The notes beneath the pieces were generated by a model. It saw only the letters and a program-made list of their open reading frames with translations. It did not search any database and had not been told where the DNA came from. From NCBI RefSeq assembly GCF_019649055.1, contig NW_026570271.1:434001-498000 (forward strand): a stretch of 64,000 nucleotides of DNA, written 5' to 3'. Origin of the DNA: Paramacrobiotus metropolitanus (lineage: Eukaryota; Tardigrada; Eutardigrada; Parachela; Macrobiotidae). The translations under genes and the position numbers were made by a program. Shown here piece by piece: positions 50,396 through 62,297 of this stretch. Position 1 is the first letter of the stretch. The number at the start of each line of letters is the position of its first letter.

Positions 50396-51651
50396 ATGGC
50401 AGCTTTGCCGCTATTTCTAGTGATATTTGGAATGGGTGAGTGTTCTTTATGTTTGCAGGCCTACACATTCTTTTCTTCAAGCCAGTAAATGTATGGCCGG
50501 AAAAGATAATGGCGTCTGAAATTGCTTTTTTTTATCGAAAGTCACAAAAATATAACCACCTAATGCATTCCAGTTTTAGACTTTTAAATTGTAAGCCCAA
50601 TAAAATTTTTTTAAACTGAAAATTTAGATAAATTTGACCTAAACGCTAAGAACGGATCATTTTTTGTCAAGCCACAAAAATATAACCACCCAATATGTTG
50701 CAGTTTTAGACTTTTATTGTAGGCCCAATAAAATTTAAAAAACAACTATTTGAATATTATTTTTAATGACTTATTATATTCGTAATTACGGGCAAAAATA
50801 CATGGTGCCGGCCAAAGTTGAACTGGAACACCACCTTAGTGTGCTTTGTGGAAAATTAAAATACCAGTAGGCTTTTGAATCCTACTGTTACCTTTCGACA
50901 TCAGTGACTGAGACGCCACAATTAGTCCAGCCAGTTGCTAGAAGCCTTCGGTGGTTACATACGAGTATCTATGGCTGGTCGAATAGGCGGAAAGGCCTAT
51001 ACGCATCCAACAGAACTCCGTGAGATGGTAATAAAATTTGCCTTTGCAGGCTGGGTGACACAAATTGCAACAGTAGTTACCGAGGAGATTTTTGGAATAG
51101 AATATGTGTGCATGTACTACAGTGACATACACGCTGAATGCCGCAACCACTGCTCCAAGATTAACGACGAGACAGTAGTGAACAAGATTCGCCGCCGTCG
51201 CGTATCAAAGGACATCATTCCTGACTGGGAACTGGTTAATTCAACGGTTGACCCACTATATTTTGTCAACTGTTCTGGCATACCAACTAGCAGCCAGTGG
51301 AAAAATCGTACGTAATGTTTCACATCTTACTTTTGCCGTTTTGCGTAATAATAGCTGGAGCTCCCTATTGTAGCCCATTTTGCTTTTGTGGCCAAACTCG
51401 CTCCACCCAATAAAATCTCATACCTGGGAACCTGCCTCTTTTACAACAATATCAGAAGAACTTACACGTGTGGTGCCGTTTCCTTCGATAATAAAGCCGG
51501 AGTGATTAACGCATTTGGTTCGGGTCGGTGGACTGAGACTTCCAACAAAAAGAATCCTTATTGGTCTAAGGTCGGAAATGGTGAGTTTACCGTCCGATCA
51601 GTATTAGATTATTCAAATACAAAGTATTATCAAGAAACCTACCTCTTGTAA
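50396..51651 (+). CDS. Small secreted protein of unknown family, three exons
   Basis: Exons 50396-50435, 50942-51307 and 51374-51651 join with matching phases (1/1 and 1/1) into 227 residues. Exon 1 is a signal peptide start (MAALPLFLVIFGM) ending at GG/GTGAGT. Exon 2 starts after TTGCTAG; exon 3 after ATTGTAG, with a 66-base intron opening GTACGT. The mature protein has several cysteines (YVCMYY, AECRNHC, VNCSG, GTCLFY, YTCGAV) and ends in KYYQETYLL. Together these suggest a disulphide-bonded extracellular protein. N-glycosylation sites are possible (NST, NCS). I do not recognise the family; a lipocalin-like beta protein is one possibility. It appears to be an ordinary host gene. Confidence 0.6.
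50545..50742 (+). repeat. Duplicated segment in intron 1
   Basis: CACAAAAATATAACCACC followed by CAGTTTTAGACTTTTA and CCCAATAAAATTT occurs twice at a spacing of about 122 bases. Confidence 0.75.
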
Positions 51652-52371
51652 TGCTGTTGATCAACTTCCAAGAAAATTTTTTATTGCCGAACCTCGAATT
51701 TTTGTTTTTGTTGAATTACAGGCATTCAGTTCCTCGACGAAGACTGAAAGAGTTTTGCGCCAACACGACGCCGTTTTCCGGTTGTGAGAAGTGAACAATG
51801 CCGAGAATTATGCTTCGGTTTTGCTCCATCAGTGGAATTAAAATCTACTTGTTTTATTTTATCAAGTTCCCGTAGTGTGCGCGCGGATACCATAATGGTA
51901 TATCATTTAATGTAATACTCTATCAAGTACTTGCAGTAAACTTTGCATATAATGTACTCGCTCTTGGTGACCAACGGTCTGCACTTGCGTCAATTTTAGA
52001 CAGTCAGGCATTTACGGTGAAAAATACAGCATATCGGTCAACTAAGAGTTAAGGGAAGTGACCCGGTACATGGTACCAAATTCGTATACAAGCACGAAAA
52101 CTTTCACTTTTGCGCACTGCAAAAGGCTTTTTTGCTTTGTATTAAGGCAATCGGTAGCCCGATGAGTTGTATGCTTAGGCGTGAAAATCATTTGTGCGCG
52201 CTGCTTCCGGTTTGGTATTTATGGCTATAAGAAAATTTCAAGAAGGCTAAATGTATTCAGGTGTACCAAGAGCATCATTATAAACCAATCTCCTTTAAAT
52301 TTCGCATGTAAACGCACTCAAGCCAGAAGATCGTTTTTACTGTTTTACACCAAACTTTAGTGCTTTTTTCT
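51652..52371. other. Spacer without recognisable genes
   Basis: No coding signal. Forms the gap between the tail of the secreted-protein gene and the tail of HTH family copy C (convergent). Confidence 0.5.
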
Positions 52372-54423
52372 TTAGCGGATAGCAATAACCGAATGCATGA
52401 TGCAGTTTTCTAGTAAACTTTGCGACTGGTACTTAATAATATGTTTGCCCATCGTCTCCGGCTTTCGAGATCTGAATCTGCACCCTGTACAATGCAAGAA
52501 AATCCCGTTTGCAGAAAGTTGTTCGTGCTCTCTGTCTGCCAGATGTGACAGGAATGCTTCGTCTTCGCCCCATGATAAACAGCAAATCTGGCACTGATAT
52601 CGTCCTCTACGACCGCTTGTGCTATTTTGGGGATGTAGCAACGGCATTTCGGAGACATTTTCCAGGTAAGCGTCCGGTAAAGTATTGTATTCTTCCTGTC
52701 GTATTTTGCAGCCGGGTAAGAATTGTTCAGCCGACTCGATTAATTCAACACTGACTTCAGGAATATCCAGTTCCATGTGATTACTGGGCGCTAAAATGTT
52801 TTGAAAAATTTTGGTTATTCGGATGCGCAAACAACTTGGCACAAGAACATGAATTACTGTAATATCCTATTTTCGTCTGGGTAGCGCCTGTACCGCTGTA
52901 CGTGGTTAGCAGGACGCTATTATTAATAATTTTATTAATTTGTTTTGGTAGGTTCATCGTAAGATATTCAAAACGAACGGCCAGCCTTGAAAAATATTCC
53001 TTAGATTTTTAAAATGCAGTTTAAGCACCAAGATTTACTTTAAAATAACAAAATGGCAGTGCGCCTCGACAAACCAGGCGCACAGAATGGCATGCATGTA
53101 TTACAAAACCTGCGTACAGAATTTAGCTCTGCGCCCCGAATGTTCGGGCGCAGAAATGTCAAAATTTTTATGTTTTTCCGGCGGTTGATTGTTTTTACTT
53201 AATTGCTTTAGTCTGGTAATCCTCAGTTAACAGAGAACTGCAAAATCTGAGAACCCTTGATAGCTAAATTTTTGTTTTGTTTATCCCCTTTTTATCGCCT
53301 GGTTTACTGATAAGGTTGTTCAACACATCACGGATCAGTCTGTCGGACCTTGATTTTCAGCAAAGCCTTGACCTTTACAGCAAGCTAACAACGCTGGTTT
53401 ATTAAGTTCTGAGTAACAATTGTTATAGGTCATCTACTGCGGCCCGGAAGTCCACTCCATGCATAAAACTGTAGCAGAATAGAATTACAGTAGCAATGCT
53501 CTGGTATTGTACTGCATTTCGCAGTAGAAACTCAAAATATACTGCACTGTTTTTCCTCATTTCATTGCAATTACGGTACATCGTACATACATACCATTCC
53601 GGTCTTCGGTGGTGCTTTCGGCGATGCCGTTGTTTTCTTGACCAGACTCCGCATTCTCTGGGGTGTCGGACAGATATCCGCGCTGCCGGTCATCCGGAAA
53701 GACACTGTTGCTAGCAAATAATTCGCTTGCGGAGTGAGACACTGTCGCGACTGGATCATGCTGACTTTGGAGAGATAAATCTTTTTGTTTTGGGTATTCC
53801 GATATGGCCCATATGGACACTGCAGTATCCTGCTCCATAGTCGTGATGCTGACATGATTATTCTGGTCAGCACATTCCTGCGGGGAGCTGGTTGCCGCAG
53901 CAACATAATTCATAAAAAGCGGCCGGTGGCCAGGAAGTGTTTTAGGAGGAGGCGTGAAACCGGCATCCTTGATTATTTTTTCCACCCATACCATGGAAGT
54001 TTTGGCCTGCTGCTGTATTGCTCGTAAAGACCAGTTTTGTTTGAACAACTCCAGAACAACCGGCCGCAGAGCGCCATAACGCTTCTGATCTGATTCGCGA
54101 AAGATTACGGTTTTTCCAGCTGCACACAAAACCCGCTTGATGTAGTAGGGTGAAACATTGGCCTTCCGTACAATGTAGGTCCAATTGTAGCCCGGTCGAA
54201 TAAATGCAAAATTATTTGCTGTTGCCATTTGTCGGATAGTACGGGTCCACGTCCCTCTCACTAGCTGTTCCAGTGTTTTCTTCTGGCATGCCTTGAGATA
54301 TCTGCTGACTGCTAAATGTAAAGCATGGGTGGTTAAATAAATGCATAAATCCTCCGGAGAAACCTCCTGCGTTCCATCCCGGCTGTGCACTGGGCGTGCC
54401 CTGTGTCTGATGGTGTTGTGCAA
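52372..54423 (-). CDS. HTH/zinc-finger family gene, copy C (two exons)
   Basis: Exon 1 (54423-53595) has a diverged first HTH (WTYIVRKANVSPYYIKRVLC) and a good second one (KRYGALRPVVLELFKQNWSL, then SMVWVEKIIKDAGF). A long Ser/Gln/Asp-rich region follows, ending RNG at the donor AATG/GTATGT. Exon 2 (52790-52372) starts after TTTTAG and encodes YQCQICCLSWGEDEAFLSHL...EHE and HCTGCRFRSRKPETMGKHII. Both splice ends are phase 1. The start is uncertain because the region before the first HTH is open but unlike the other copies. Presumed DNA-binding protein of unknown role. Confidence 0.65.
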
Positions 54424-56529
54424 TTGTGCATTGGTCTGCGCTTGTTTGGGGAGCGATATATGGATATTCCGCCTGCGGCCGGATTATATTCATAATTGGC
54501 GATGGGAAGCTTGATTGGAACAGACTGCTTTTATCCGGTTATCTGTTATCCGGTGCCGGTTATCTTGTTCACTAAAACAAATTGCTGCGATGAGAAAACA
54601 CCGGAGATTTTTTTTCTACTGACAATGACCATTGCGAAGGCACTACATAGCTTACAGCCAGCTTCTAATGAGCTAGAAATGTGCCCAAAAAAACACAAAT
54701 AGAAAGCGAGCTGCACTCAGTAAATTGGCGTTAACAGAAAACTTGTAATTTGACCGGGTGCAGAAAAGATTCCCAATAATACAGAAGCATTGAAGGTGCG
54801 GTTAGGTGCCTATAGTACCATAAAAAAACTAAAAACGCCGGTTGAATTATCATATCTTTGAGGGGTAGGTACACCCAAAACAACGGTAACCATAGAGTTC
54901 CAACTTACTAACTACTTCTGCTACTCAATAATAACACTCTCCGTTACCAGGGTAGGTGTTACCGTGTTGGACGTTGAAGTTAGTCCGATTTAGAATATAA
55001 AAAATGAAAATTCTTTGTCACCCGGCTCCATATAATAATCACGATCGACTCCATTATCGCTGTAAGGTCCATCGGTAATTCCGGCAGCTATAGGTAATAA
55101 ATTTATCTTCCAAATCAGAATAACGATCACTCACATGAACAGATTCAGCACCACTTGAAGACTTCTGAATTTTTGACACCATACGGAAGTAAAAACAGAA
55201 TAAGTATCCGTACGTATCCGTATCCGTTTTCAGGTACCGTCAGCTTGTGGAGTCATGAGAGGCCATAAATAAAAAGTCATGAAAAGATTACCGAGAAGTG
55301 ATGTAGTGCAATGGTGAATTTATTGTCTTCGTGCAACGGAGAAACGCTTGTTTTACAGCAGTTGACAGCAATCAAAAATTGGACGGTGATGGGCATGATG
55401 GGATACAAAGACAGTTTTTGCAATTTGATAACACCAACATGAGAGCTACTAGAAAACAGATACCGGAATTAATGAAAATCAAGATGGAAGTTCGACTATA
55501 AAGAAATTTATTCGAAAACTGAAGTCGCAAGTGCGTACATTAACGCACAAAAAACCAGAGGCAAAAGGCTGATCTTCAGCGCACACGGACGGATGGATGT
55601 CCATTTTATAAAACTTATTTATTTGCCTCTACGTTGCAAGGTCAACACAGCCACTAAAAAAGCAACTGGTTTATCCAGATTCTGTTACCTTCAAACCCGA
55701 CCCGATTCTGTTACCTTCTGATCCCGATTCTGTTACCTTTTGTTACCTTTACTGTTATCTGGTTTATCCCGATTCTGTTACTGTCCCGTACTACGGCGAA
55801 TGCACCTTGCATGTTCGGGCTGCAACTTCGTTACTATCTGATTTGCGAGAAGCAGCCGGACTATAGCATATATGCACAAACTGCTAGCACAAACCACAGA
55901 AAGTAATTAAAATGCAATTAAAACTGTACTACCCTATCTAGGAAAGGCAGGTTCACCACAGGCTGAGCAAGTATCTGTCATCCAACGCCACATACCCTGC
56001 CAACTTTTGATTCTCCGCGGCTCTCGCTATGCAAGGTGAGCATTGCTAGAGTCACTTCCGGGTACATTACGGAATGTACGGTACAAGACTACAAGCGTAT
56101 GTTATCGAAATTCCCGGGTCAGCATGTATTCGTTGCCGTTTTAAAAGTAAACGCAGAAAAAGACATATGGTATCCTCCTGCGAGGAGCGGCATTGGTAAG
56201 GTCTGCGGTAACGCCGGTAAGGTCAGGGTTTTTCCAGTTTGATGATGCCGAAGGTGCTCGCTCCCTCGGTGTAACTTTCCATGGAAAAGTCAGGTGAATG
56301 AATAAAATCCTCCGCCGTCAATTTTTGTTGGTACTGCTGGACCGAAAACTTGTGCGCGTCGCACAGTGTCCTCAGCCAGACCGACTAACATTCCTTAGAT
56401 GTCATTTTCCGCCGCAAAAGTCATCTATGTATCTGTGCACTCGGTACGGGCGGCGGCCTGACCAGATAGTTATCAGTGTTTCTGACTGTCATGTTTCTTT
56501 TTGCCTGTAATAAATTCTGTCATAGCCAG
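54424..56529. other. Stretch without recognisable genes
   Basis: No coding signal, only a CCCGATTCTGTTACC-type simple repeat (55672-55790). The promoter of copy C should lie near 54430-54600. Confidence 0.5.
55672..55790. repeat. CCCGATTCTGTTACCTT minisatellite
   Basis: Four copies of GATTCTGTTAC at irregular spacing with TTACCTTT fragments between. Confidence 0.8.
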
Positions 56530-56537
56530 AATGAAAC

Positions 56538-57498
56538 GGGTCGGCCAACTTCGCCTTTGCCGTCCATTTGCCTTTGCCGTTTCAGTTTGCCGTTTTCAAC
56601 TTTACCTTTGCCTTTGCCGTCGGAAAAGCCGTTAGCATTCCAGTTTGCCGTTTCAGAACGCCGTCTGTAAATGCCTTTGCCGTTTGAAAAACGAATTACC
56701 GTTAGCACACTGCCATTTCTAAATTTTTTTTGCGGGTTTCCGGTTTCCGGTTTTTCACATTATTCTGCATACGTTATGTACACTTCGCTAAAGTTTAAAC
56801 TCCTGATATTTTTGTTTCTGTGTACACCGCCATAATTAAGTTTCAGAATGTGCAACAATGGATATAACGTGATACTGCAACAGTATACACATAACAGCAT
56901 AATCATTACCTGGAACAGCATAATCATTACCTGAGTACAGAAAATGATTACGTTAAAGTTACCGGCACACTTTGAGTTTCCAATGTTAGATGGTAGAACA
57001 ATATATTTTGGTTCTATGCTTCGACCCCAGCGTGCGCTTTATGCATGTCTTTAATCTAATGTTACGGCTTTCTGCCGACCATTTTACACTTCAAATTACC
57101 ATTGTTGTTTTTGCGCTTAAGTTTCCTGATATGTTTTATCTCATTATGTTGTTTGACTTCTGCGTCTGAAGCCTAGAGGGAGCAACTGCTCTGTGCAAAG
57201 GATAATAAGGTTCCATTATTATTATCATTATTTTTAAAACTTTTGCGGAATGTGCATATACCGTATGCAGAATATAGTGAAAAACCGTGAACCCGGAAAC
57301 CGGCAAAAAAAGTTCTGAAATGGCAGTGTGCTAACGGTAATTCGGTTTTTAAACGGCAAAGGCTTTTACAGACGGCGTTCTGAAACGGCAAACTGGAATG
57401 CTAACGGCTTTTCCAACGGCAAAGGCAAAGGTAAAGTTGAAAACGGCAAACTGAAACGGCAAAGGCAAATGGACGGCAAAGGCGAAGTTGGCCGACCC
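56538..57498. mobile_element. Foldback element with exact 8-bp target duplication (hAT-like)
   Basis: Two inverted arms of about 220 bases (56538-56760 and 57280-57498) beginning GGGTCGGCCAACTTCGCC and made largely of CCTTTGCCGTTT-type short repeats, around a 0.5-kb AT-rich centre. AATGAAAC flanks both sides exactly (56530-56537 and 57499-57506), an 8-bp duplication as made by hAT transposases. No transposase; non-autonomous. The similar open frames on opposite strands in the two arms are by-products of the repeat. Confidence 0.88.
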
Positions 57499-57506
57499 AA
57501 TGAAAC

Positions 57507-58855
57507 CGCCGGCCGAAAAAATTAAATTTTCGAAGTCGGCCGCTTACTAGTAAATTCGTACAGAAATTCATTCCCTCGTGGCCTGTGGCCATTATAGCCA
57601 TCATAAACAAACATGTGATACCTTTAACGTGCACTGATACGGGTCATAACCGTGGGATGAAAAGCTGTACAAACGCGCTATGCTAAAGACGGTGGAAATG
57701 AAAGGGTAGGCCTACTTTAACACCTGTGCCGCCCCTCTGCCGTTTCAGTTTGCCTTTTTCAACTTTACCTATGCCTTTGACTTTGCCGCCGTCAAAACAT
57801 TTACCTTTTATAATTTATCGTCGAAAAATACCGTTCCGAAAGCCTTTGCCGTTGATTAAGGCCGTTAGGAAATGAATTAACGTTGAAATTTTACCGTTCT
57901 TCTGTATATTTACTTGTTACACGTTTTAAGTAAACAAAACTTTACTTACACATACAAACGTACAGTACATCGATAAATGTGACACATTATAAATTATTCT
58001 TATTGTTAAATATATTGTACGTACACATGCAAAATAATGCGAAATTTTACGCAGTTTCACTATTGAGTTCCCTGCAGATGGAGTTTCGCATTACATGTAT
58101 AGCGAGAATTTCTTTGTACGCAAACCAAGATACAGCACGTCCGCGTTGCACCACGCTGTTACAGTGAAGTGAATGAACCAGTAAATTTTGGTGAACGCTT
58201 AGAGTTCTTTTTGCATGTATTTTTGATCATCACATATACCGGTGCATATATTTAAGTTTCTTTACTTCAATTATATAACAAGTCAATAAACAGAAACACC
58301 GTAAATTTCGCATATGTACGAGTAAGTACAATTATATACTACAACAATAATAATAATCTTTTGTAATATGAAACATTTATAAAATTAATATGGCACATTA
58401 GAAAAGATTACAAGAGACATTACAGAACTTAACGTACACGTACAGTACATCGACAATTATCGATGTACTGTACATGTACGTTAAGATTTGTATATTTAAA
58501 ACGTATAACAAATAAATATACAAAGAAGCATTTGGGATTATTTTAGTACTCGTATTAATTTTATGAGCAAGTTTATGTGAACTATTTGGGAAATTCAATA
58601 GAATGCTCATGCAAAAATATCAGAGAATGTTTTCCTTGCCAGATTTTATAACCGAATGTTTTCATCAATAAATTTTGTTGTTCGAGTTTTCAAAACTAAT
58701 CCCACCGGTATTCGACAGCGATACAAACAAAAGCAATCACGTCTTCAATCGTGTACTCGTATCTGTATCTGTAGATCAGTTTTCGAATAGCTTTTGATCT
58801 TACACTACTTGTACTGCATCCGGATGTTCACAAATTTCATTACACATATGACATA
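57507..58855. other. Spacer with a degenerate foldback arm and a palindrome
   Basis: No gene. 57722-57830 (CTGCCGTTTCAGTTTGCC, CAACTTTACC, GACTTTGCCGCCGTC) is a diverged third copy of the foldback arm in the left-arm orientation. A strong palindrome follows at 58428-58485. Confidence 0.6.
58428..58485. repeat. 26-bp-arm palindrome, one mismatch
   Basis: Arms 58428-58453 and 58460-58485 (CTTAACGTACAYGTACAGTA and the rest of the arm) pair with a single C/T difference around a 6-base loop CAATTA. Confidence 0.85.
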
Positions 58856-60163
58856 CGAGGGTCACTCAGAAAGTAATGATAATCGGTATCAGCAAATAAT
58901 CATATAATTATGAACTAATTTTTTAAAAACTGTAGCATTCATAACTAGATCATAGGGCAATGGCCGTGGCCATACCGCCTACGGCTGGCGACTGGCATGC
59001 ATCTATGCGCAGTCGAGTCGAGCTGTTCACTGCACTAGTCATTAAACATGGCTAATTTAACGAAGCGCGACTTTCGTGCTATCATCTTAGAAAAATTTTT
59101 AGAAAAGAAAAGCGCGCGCAGTTGTCATGCTGAGTTGAAAAGTTTGCACCCTGATTCTTCTCCTTCTTATCCTACTGTTGCGCGTTGGTTCCAGCGATTT
59201 CGCACTGAGCATTTTGACCTCGACGATGGTGCCAGAACTGGAAGACCTCCTACAGCGACCACGGCGAAGAACTCGGACGCAGTGAGAGAGCTGATCGAAC
59301 ACGATCCCCATATTACCGTCAGACAGATAGCAGAAGAACTGCAGATATCGGAGGGAACGGTTTGTGGGATAGTCCGCAGTGAGCTTGGTCTGCGCAAGGT
59401 TTGTCAGCGATGGGTCCTCATTTATTAACTCCTGCCCAGATGGAAGTCCGCGTCGAATTGGCCCAGAACATCTTTGACGTTATTTCGACCGAACGCAAAT
59501 ATGACGTGTACACAGAGGATGAATCCTGGTTTTCATACTATGATCCCCTAACGAAGCAGCAGAATCAAGTTTGGATCGGAAACGACGACCCCACCCCCAC
59601 TAGTGTCAAGCGTTCCAGGAGTACCCGTAAGCTGATGTACGCTTTTATTTCCAGCAGGCGTGGCGTTTTTCTGAAATCGGCTCTACGGCGTGGCACAACA
59701 TTGAATTCACAGTGGTACTGCGCAAATGTTCTTCAGCCTTTCTTTGATAAGTTCAGAAAAAAGAGACCCCAAAGCCGCGTAAGGAAGATCATTTATCACC
59801 ATGATAATGCACGTCCCCATACATCGAATGCCACAATGAATTTTATCTCGGCATCGCGAATGAAAATCCTCCCACATCCACCATACTCGCCTGACCTGGC
59901 ACCTCACGACTTCAAGATTTTCCCAACGTTGAAGAAATTGTTACGTGGTAAAAGTTTGAAAATGATGAAGAACTGGAAGAAAATATCAATACAGCGATCT
60001 CTAATTTACCACCTAATTTCTTTTCGAAAATGTTTGATGAGTGGCAGACTAGATGTTTGCGTTGCATAGAGATGAAGGGGCAGTATTTTGAGAAAATACG
60101 AGGAAAGCGCTGATGCAATAAAAAATCGTGCGATAGTTATCATTACTTTCTGAGTGACCCTCG
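58856..60163 (+). mobile_element. Mariner-type DNA transposon, inactive
   Basis: 1,308 bp, flanked by TA (58854-58855 and 60164-60165). Terminal inverted repeats of 26 exact bases start CGAGGGTCACTCAGAAAGTA at the left and are mirrored at the right end. One transposase gene inside, broken by two frameshifts. Confidence 0.95.
59048..60113 (+). pseudogene. Mariner transposase, two frameshifts
   Basis: The N-terminal paired HTH region (TKRDFRAIILEKFLEKKSAR; ITVRQIAEELQISEGTVCGI) is in frame 1. A one-base loss at about 59420 (KVCQRWV side against GPHLLTPAQM side) moves the catalytic part to another frame: Asp in YTEDESWF, Asp in HHDNARPH and the final Asp in YSPDLAPHDFKIFP, a DD34D layout. A second shift at about 59955 displaces the C-terminus, whose expected frame (NDEELEENINTAISNLPPNF) runs to TGA 60111-60113. 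Inactive. Confidence 0.9.
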
Positions 60164-60247
60164 TAATATATAGAAAAACAAACGGAAAAATGAACAATCC
60201 CATATTTTCCAAAACAAAAAAAAACAGCAGTAAATATTCTGATTCCG

Positions 60248-62297
60248 CTAATCGAGACCTTTAATAGAGTGCAATTCACAGTTCTGCGACGCAGCTTGCG
60301 TTTGGTATTTAATAACATGTCTGCCAACCTTCGCCGGCTTTCGGCTTTTAAATTTACATCCAGTACAATATAGAAAACTCCCGGTGGCATGGAGCTGTTC
60401 GTGCATTGTGTCGGCCAAATGTAACAGGAATGCTTCGTCATCGTCCCAGGACAAACGGCAAACCTGGCATTGGTATCGGCCGCTCGTGGTCGCATTTTCT
60501 TCAGGAGACGGAAGTATTCCGGAAGGAGTTTCCGCGCAGATGTCCGGTAAAACAATGGAAGATTCTATAATTTTTTCCACCTGGTTTACTTGACCAGGAG
60601 GAATTTGTGGGGGTTCAACTGCTATGGCGACACCAGCTGCTTGATTTTCCCTCTGTTTACGACCATCGGACTCTAAATTTCCAAAACAATTATTATGCTT
60701 TGATTGTACAACTTACAATTTCTAGTCGAAGGCGATCCAGTCTTCCTATGGAATTTCTGTACGAGGCTTGCATGATAGTTTTTCCCCATATTATTAGGGA
60801 AAATGTTTAGTAAAAAACTTCGTTTAAAAAACTTTAAATCATTTCAAACAGAAACTAGCCCAATATTTTAGATTTTGTAGAGGAAAATCTTACAGTGCAA
60901 CCAGCTGCTGTACGTTTCCCGCACAGATTCAATTTTGTTCCCTTCCGGCTTAACTCGGTACGGAAATGAGTAGTTTGAGGATTAAGTATAATTTGCAAGT
61001 AAGAATTAATTCGATAACTAATTGTGACGAACGTAGATCACTTCTCTAGAAACAGCAGATGGCTTAAACTGAAAGGTCGTAACAACATCTTAAGAACCTA
61101 ACGGGAAGTGAAGAAGCGTCATGAAATAAATTGTCGGTTTGCAGATATACCATGGCAGTTGTTACTGTTTTTCCTATCGAAAATTTGAACTTTTTTGACA
61201 AATACCTACTCGACCGAAATAATAATATTTCAATTTCACTGAAAATTTCATTGATAGTGCCATTTCATTGATTTTCATAGGCTTTAAATATTGACATTTA
61301 GTTCTTAAACTGTCTAGTAGAATAAAATAGCGGCTTAAAACCGACATACCGCTTCCGGCTGCAGCGATACTGTTGTCTTCCTGGCTAAGCCGTACATCTT
61401 TGGTGGGGTCGAATACGTCTTCCCCTGCAGATCATCCAATGCAATACTCATAATAGAACGCGCTTCACTTCCAGAGCTGGAGGTATCATTACGGACATCT
61501 TCGGCCGCCGTCCAATCAAGCTGGCTTCCGATCCATGGTTCTTTTCGTTTTTGACCACGTGACACGCGCCATACACCATCCTGCTTCTTAATCATGACGA
61601 TCACATTTTTATCAACGCCTGCGGATTTTAACGGAGACGGTTGCACACGGGGAGGTTTTTCCCGGGGAGAGCGCGTTTTTAGCATTAGACCCGCGTCCTT
61701 GATTATTTTTCCCACCCAGAACATTTTGGCTTTAACGTGTTTCTTTATCGCGTGGTGGGACCAGCCTTGCTTAAACAGATCCAGAACAACCGGGCGCAAT
61801 GCGTCGTACCTCATTTGATTCCGTTCGCGAAAGTTTCTCCCCGCTGCGCACAATAACTGCTTAATGTAGTAGCGGGACACATTGGTTCTCCGTATAATGT
61901 GAGAGCAAGAGTGACCTTGGTCGAATAGATCAAGGATTTCTTGAATAACGTCGGGAGTAATGTTGTACATGTCCCGTGTCTTGACAGTTTCTGATTCTTT
62001 CCCTGGTGCGCCTTGGGATGTTTCAATGCTAGATAAAGGATTAAGCAAGTGCTGATTGGCATCCGAACGGCACTTTGCATTCACCTGTGGGTGGGTGCAG
62101 TAGTCTACACTGTTGTCCCGCTCCCTGAACATTCCCGTTCTCCCAGCTGCGCACAACACTTGCTTAATGCTGTAGCGGGACAAGTTGGCCTTGCGCATAA
62201 TGTAAGAGCCAGGATAACCTTTATCGAATAAATCCACGATTTCTTGCTTTTCTTTCGCCGCCAGCTCCCATATTTCCCGTTCTTTGACGCTCACCAT
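60248..62297 (-). CDS. HTH/zinc-finger family gene, copy D (two exons, three HTH)
   Basis: Exon 1 (62297-61350) carries a duplicated first HTH: AKEKQEIVDLFDKG...NLSRYSIKQVLCAAGR and ITPDVIQEILDLFDQG...NVSRYYIKQLLCAAGR. These are followed by the usual RYDALRPVVLDLFKQGWSHH...MFWVGKIIKDAGL and the EPWIGSQLDW acidic tail. It ends at donor AGCG/GTATGT, phase 0. Exon 2 (60580-60248) starts after AAACCAG in phase 0 and encodes YQCQVCRLSWDDDEAFLLHL...MHE and YCTGCKFKSRKPAKVGRHVI. The mariner element ends 83 bases downstream of exon 2. The most complete copy; function unknown, presumably DNA binding. Confidence 0.7.

Noticed and set aside
56520-57525. Two similar 62-65-residue proteins on opposite strands
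   Set aside because: They are translations of the inverted arms of the foldback element.
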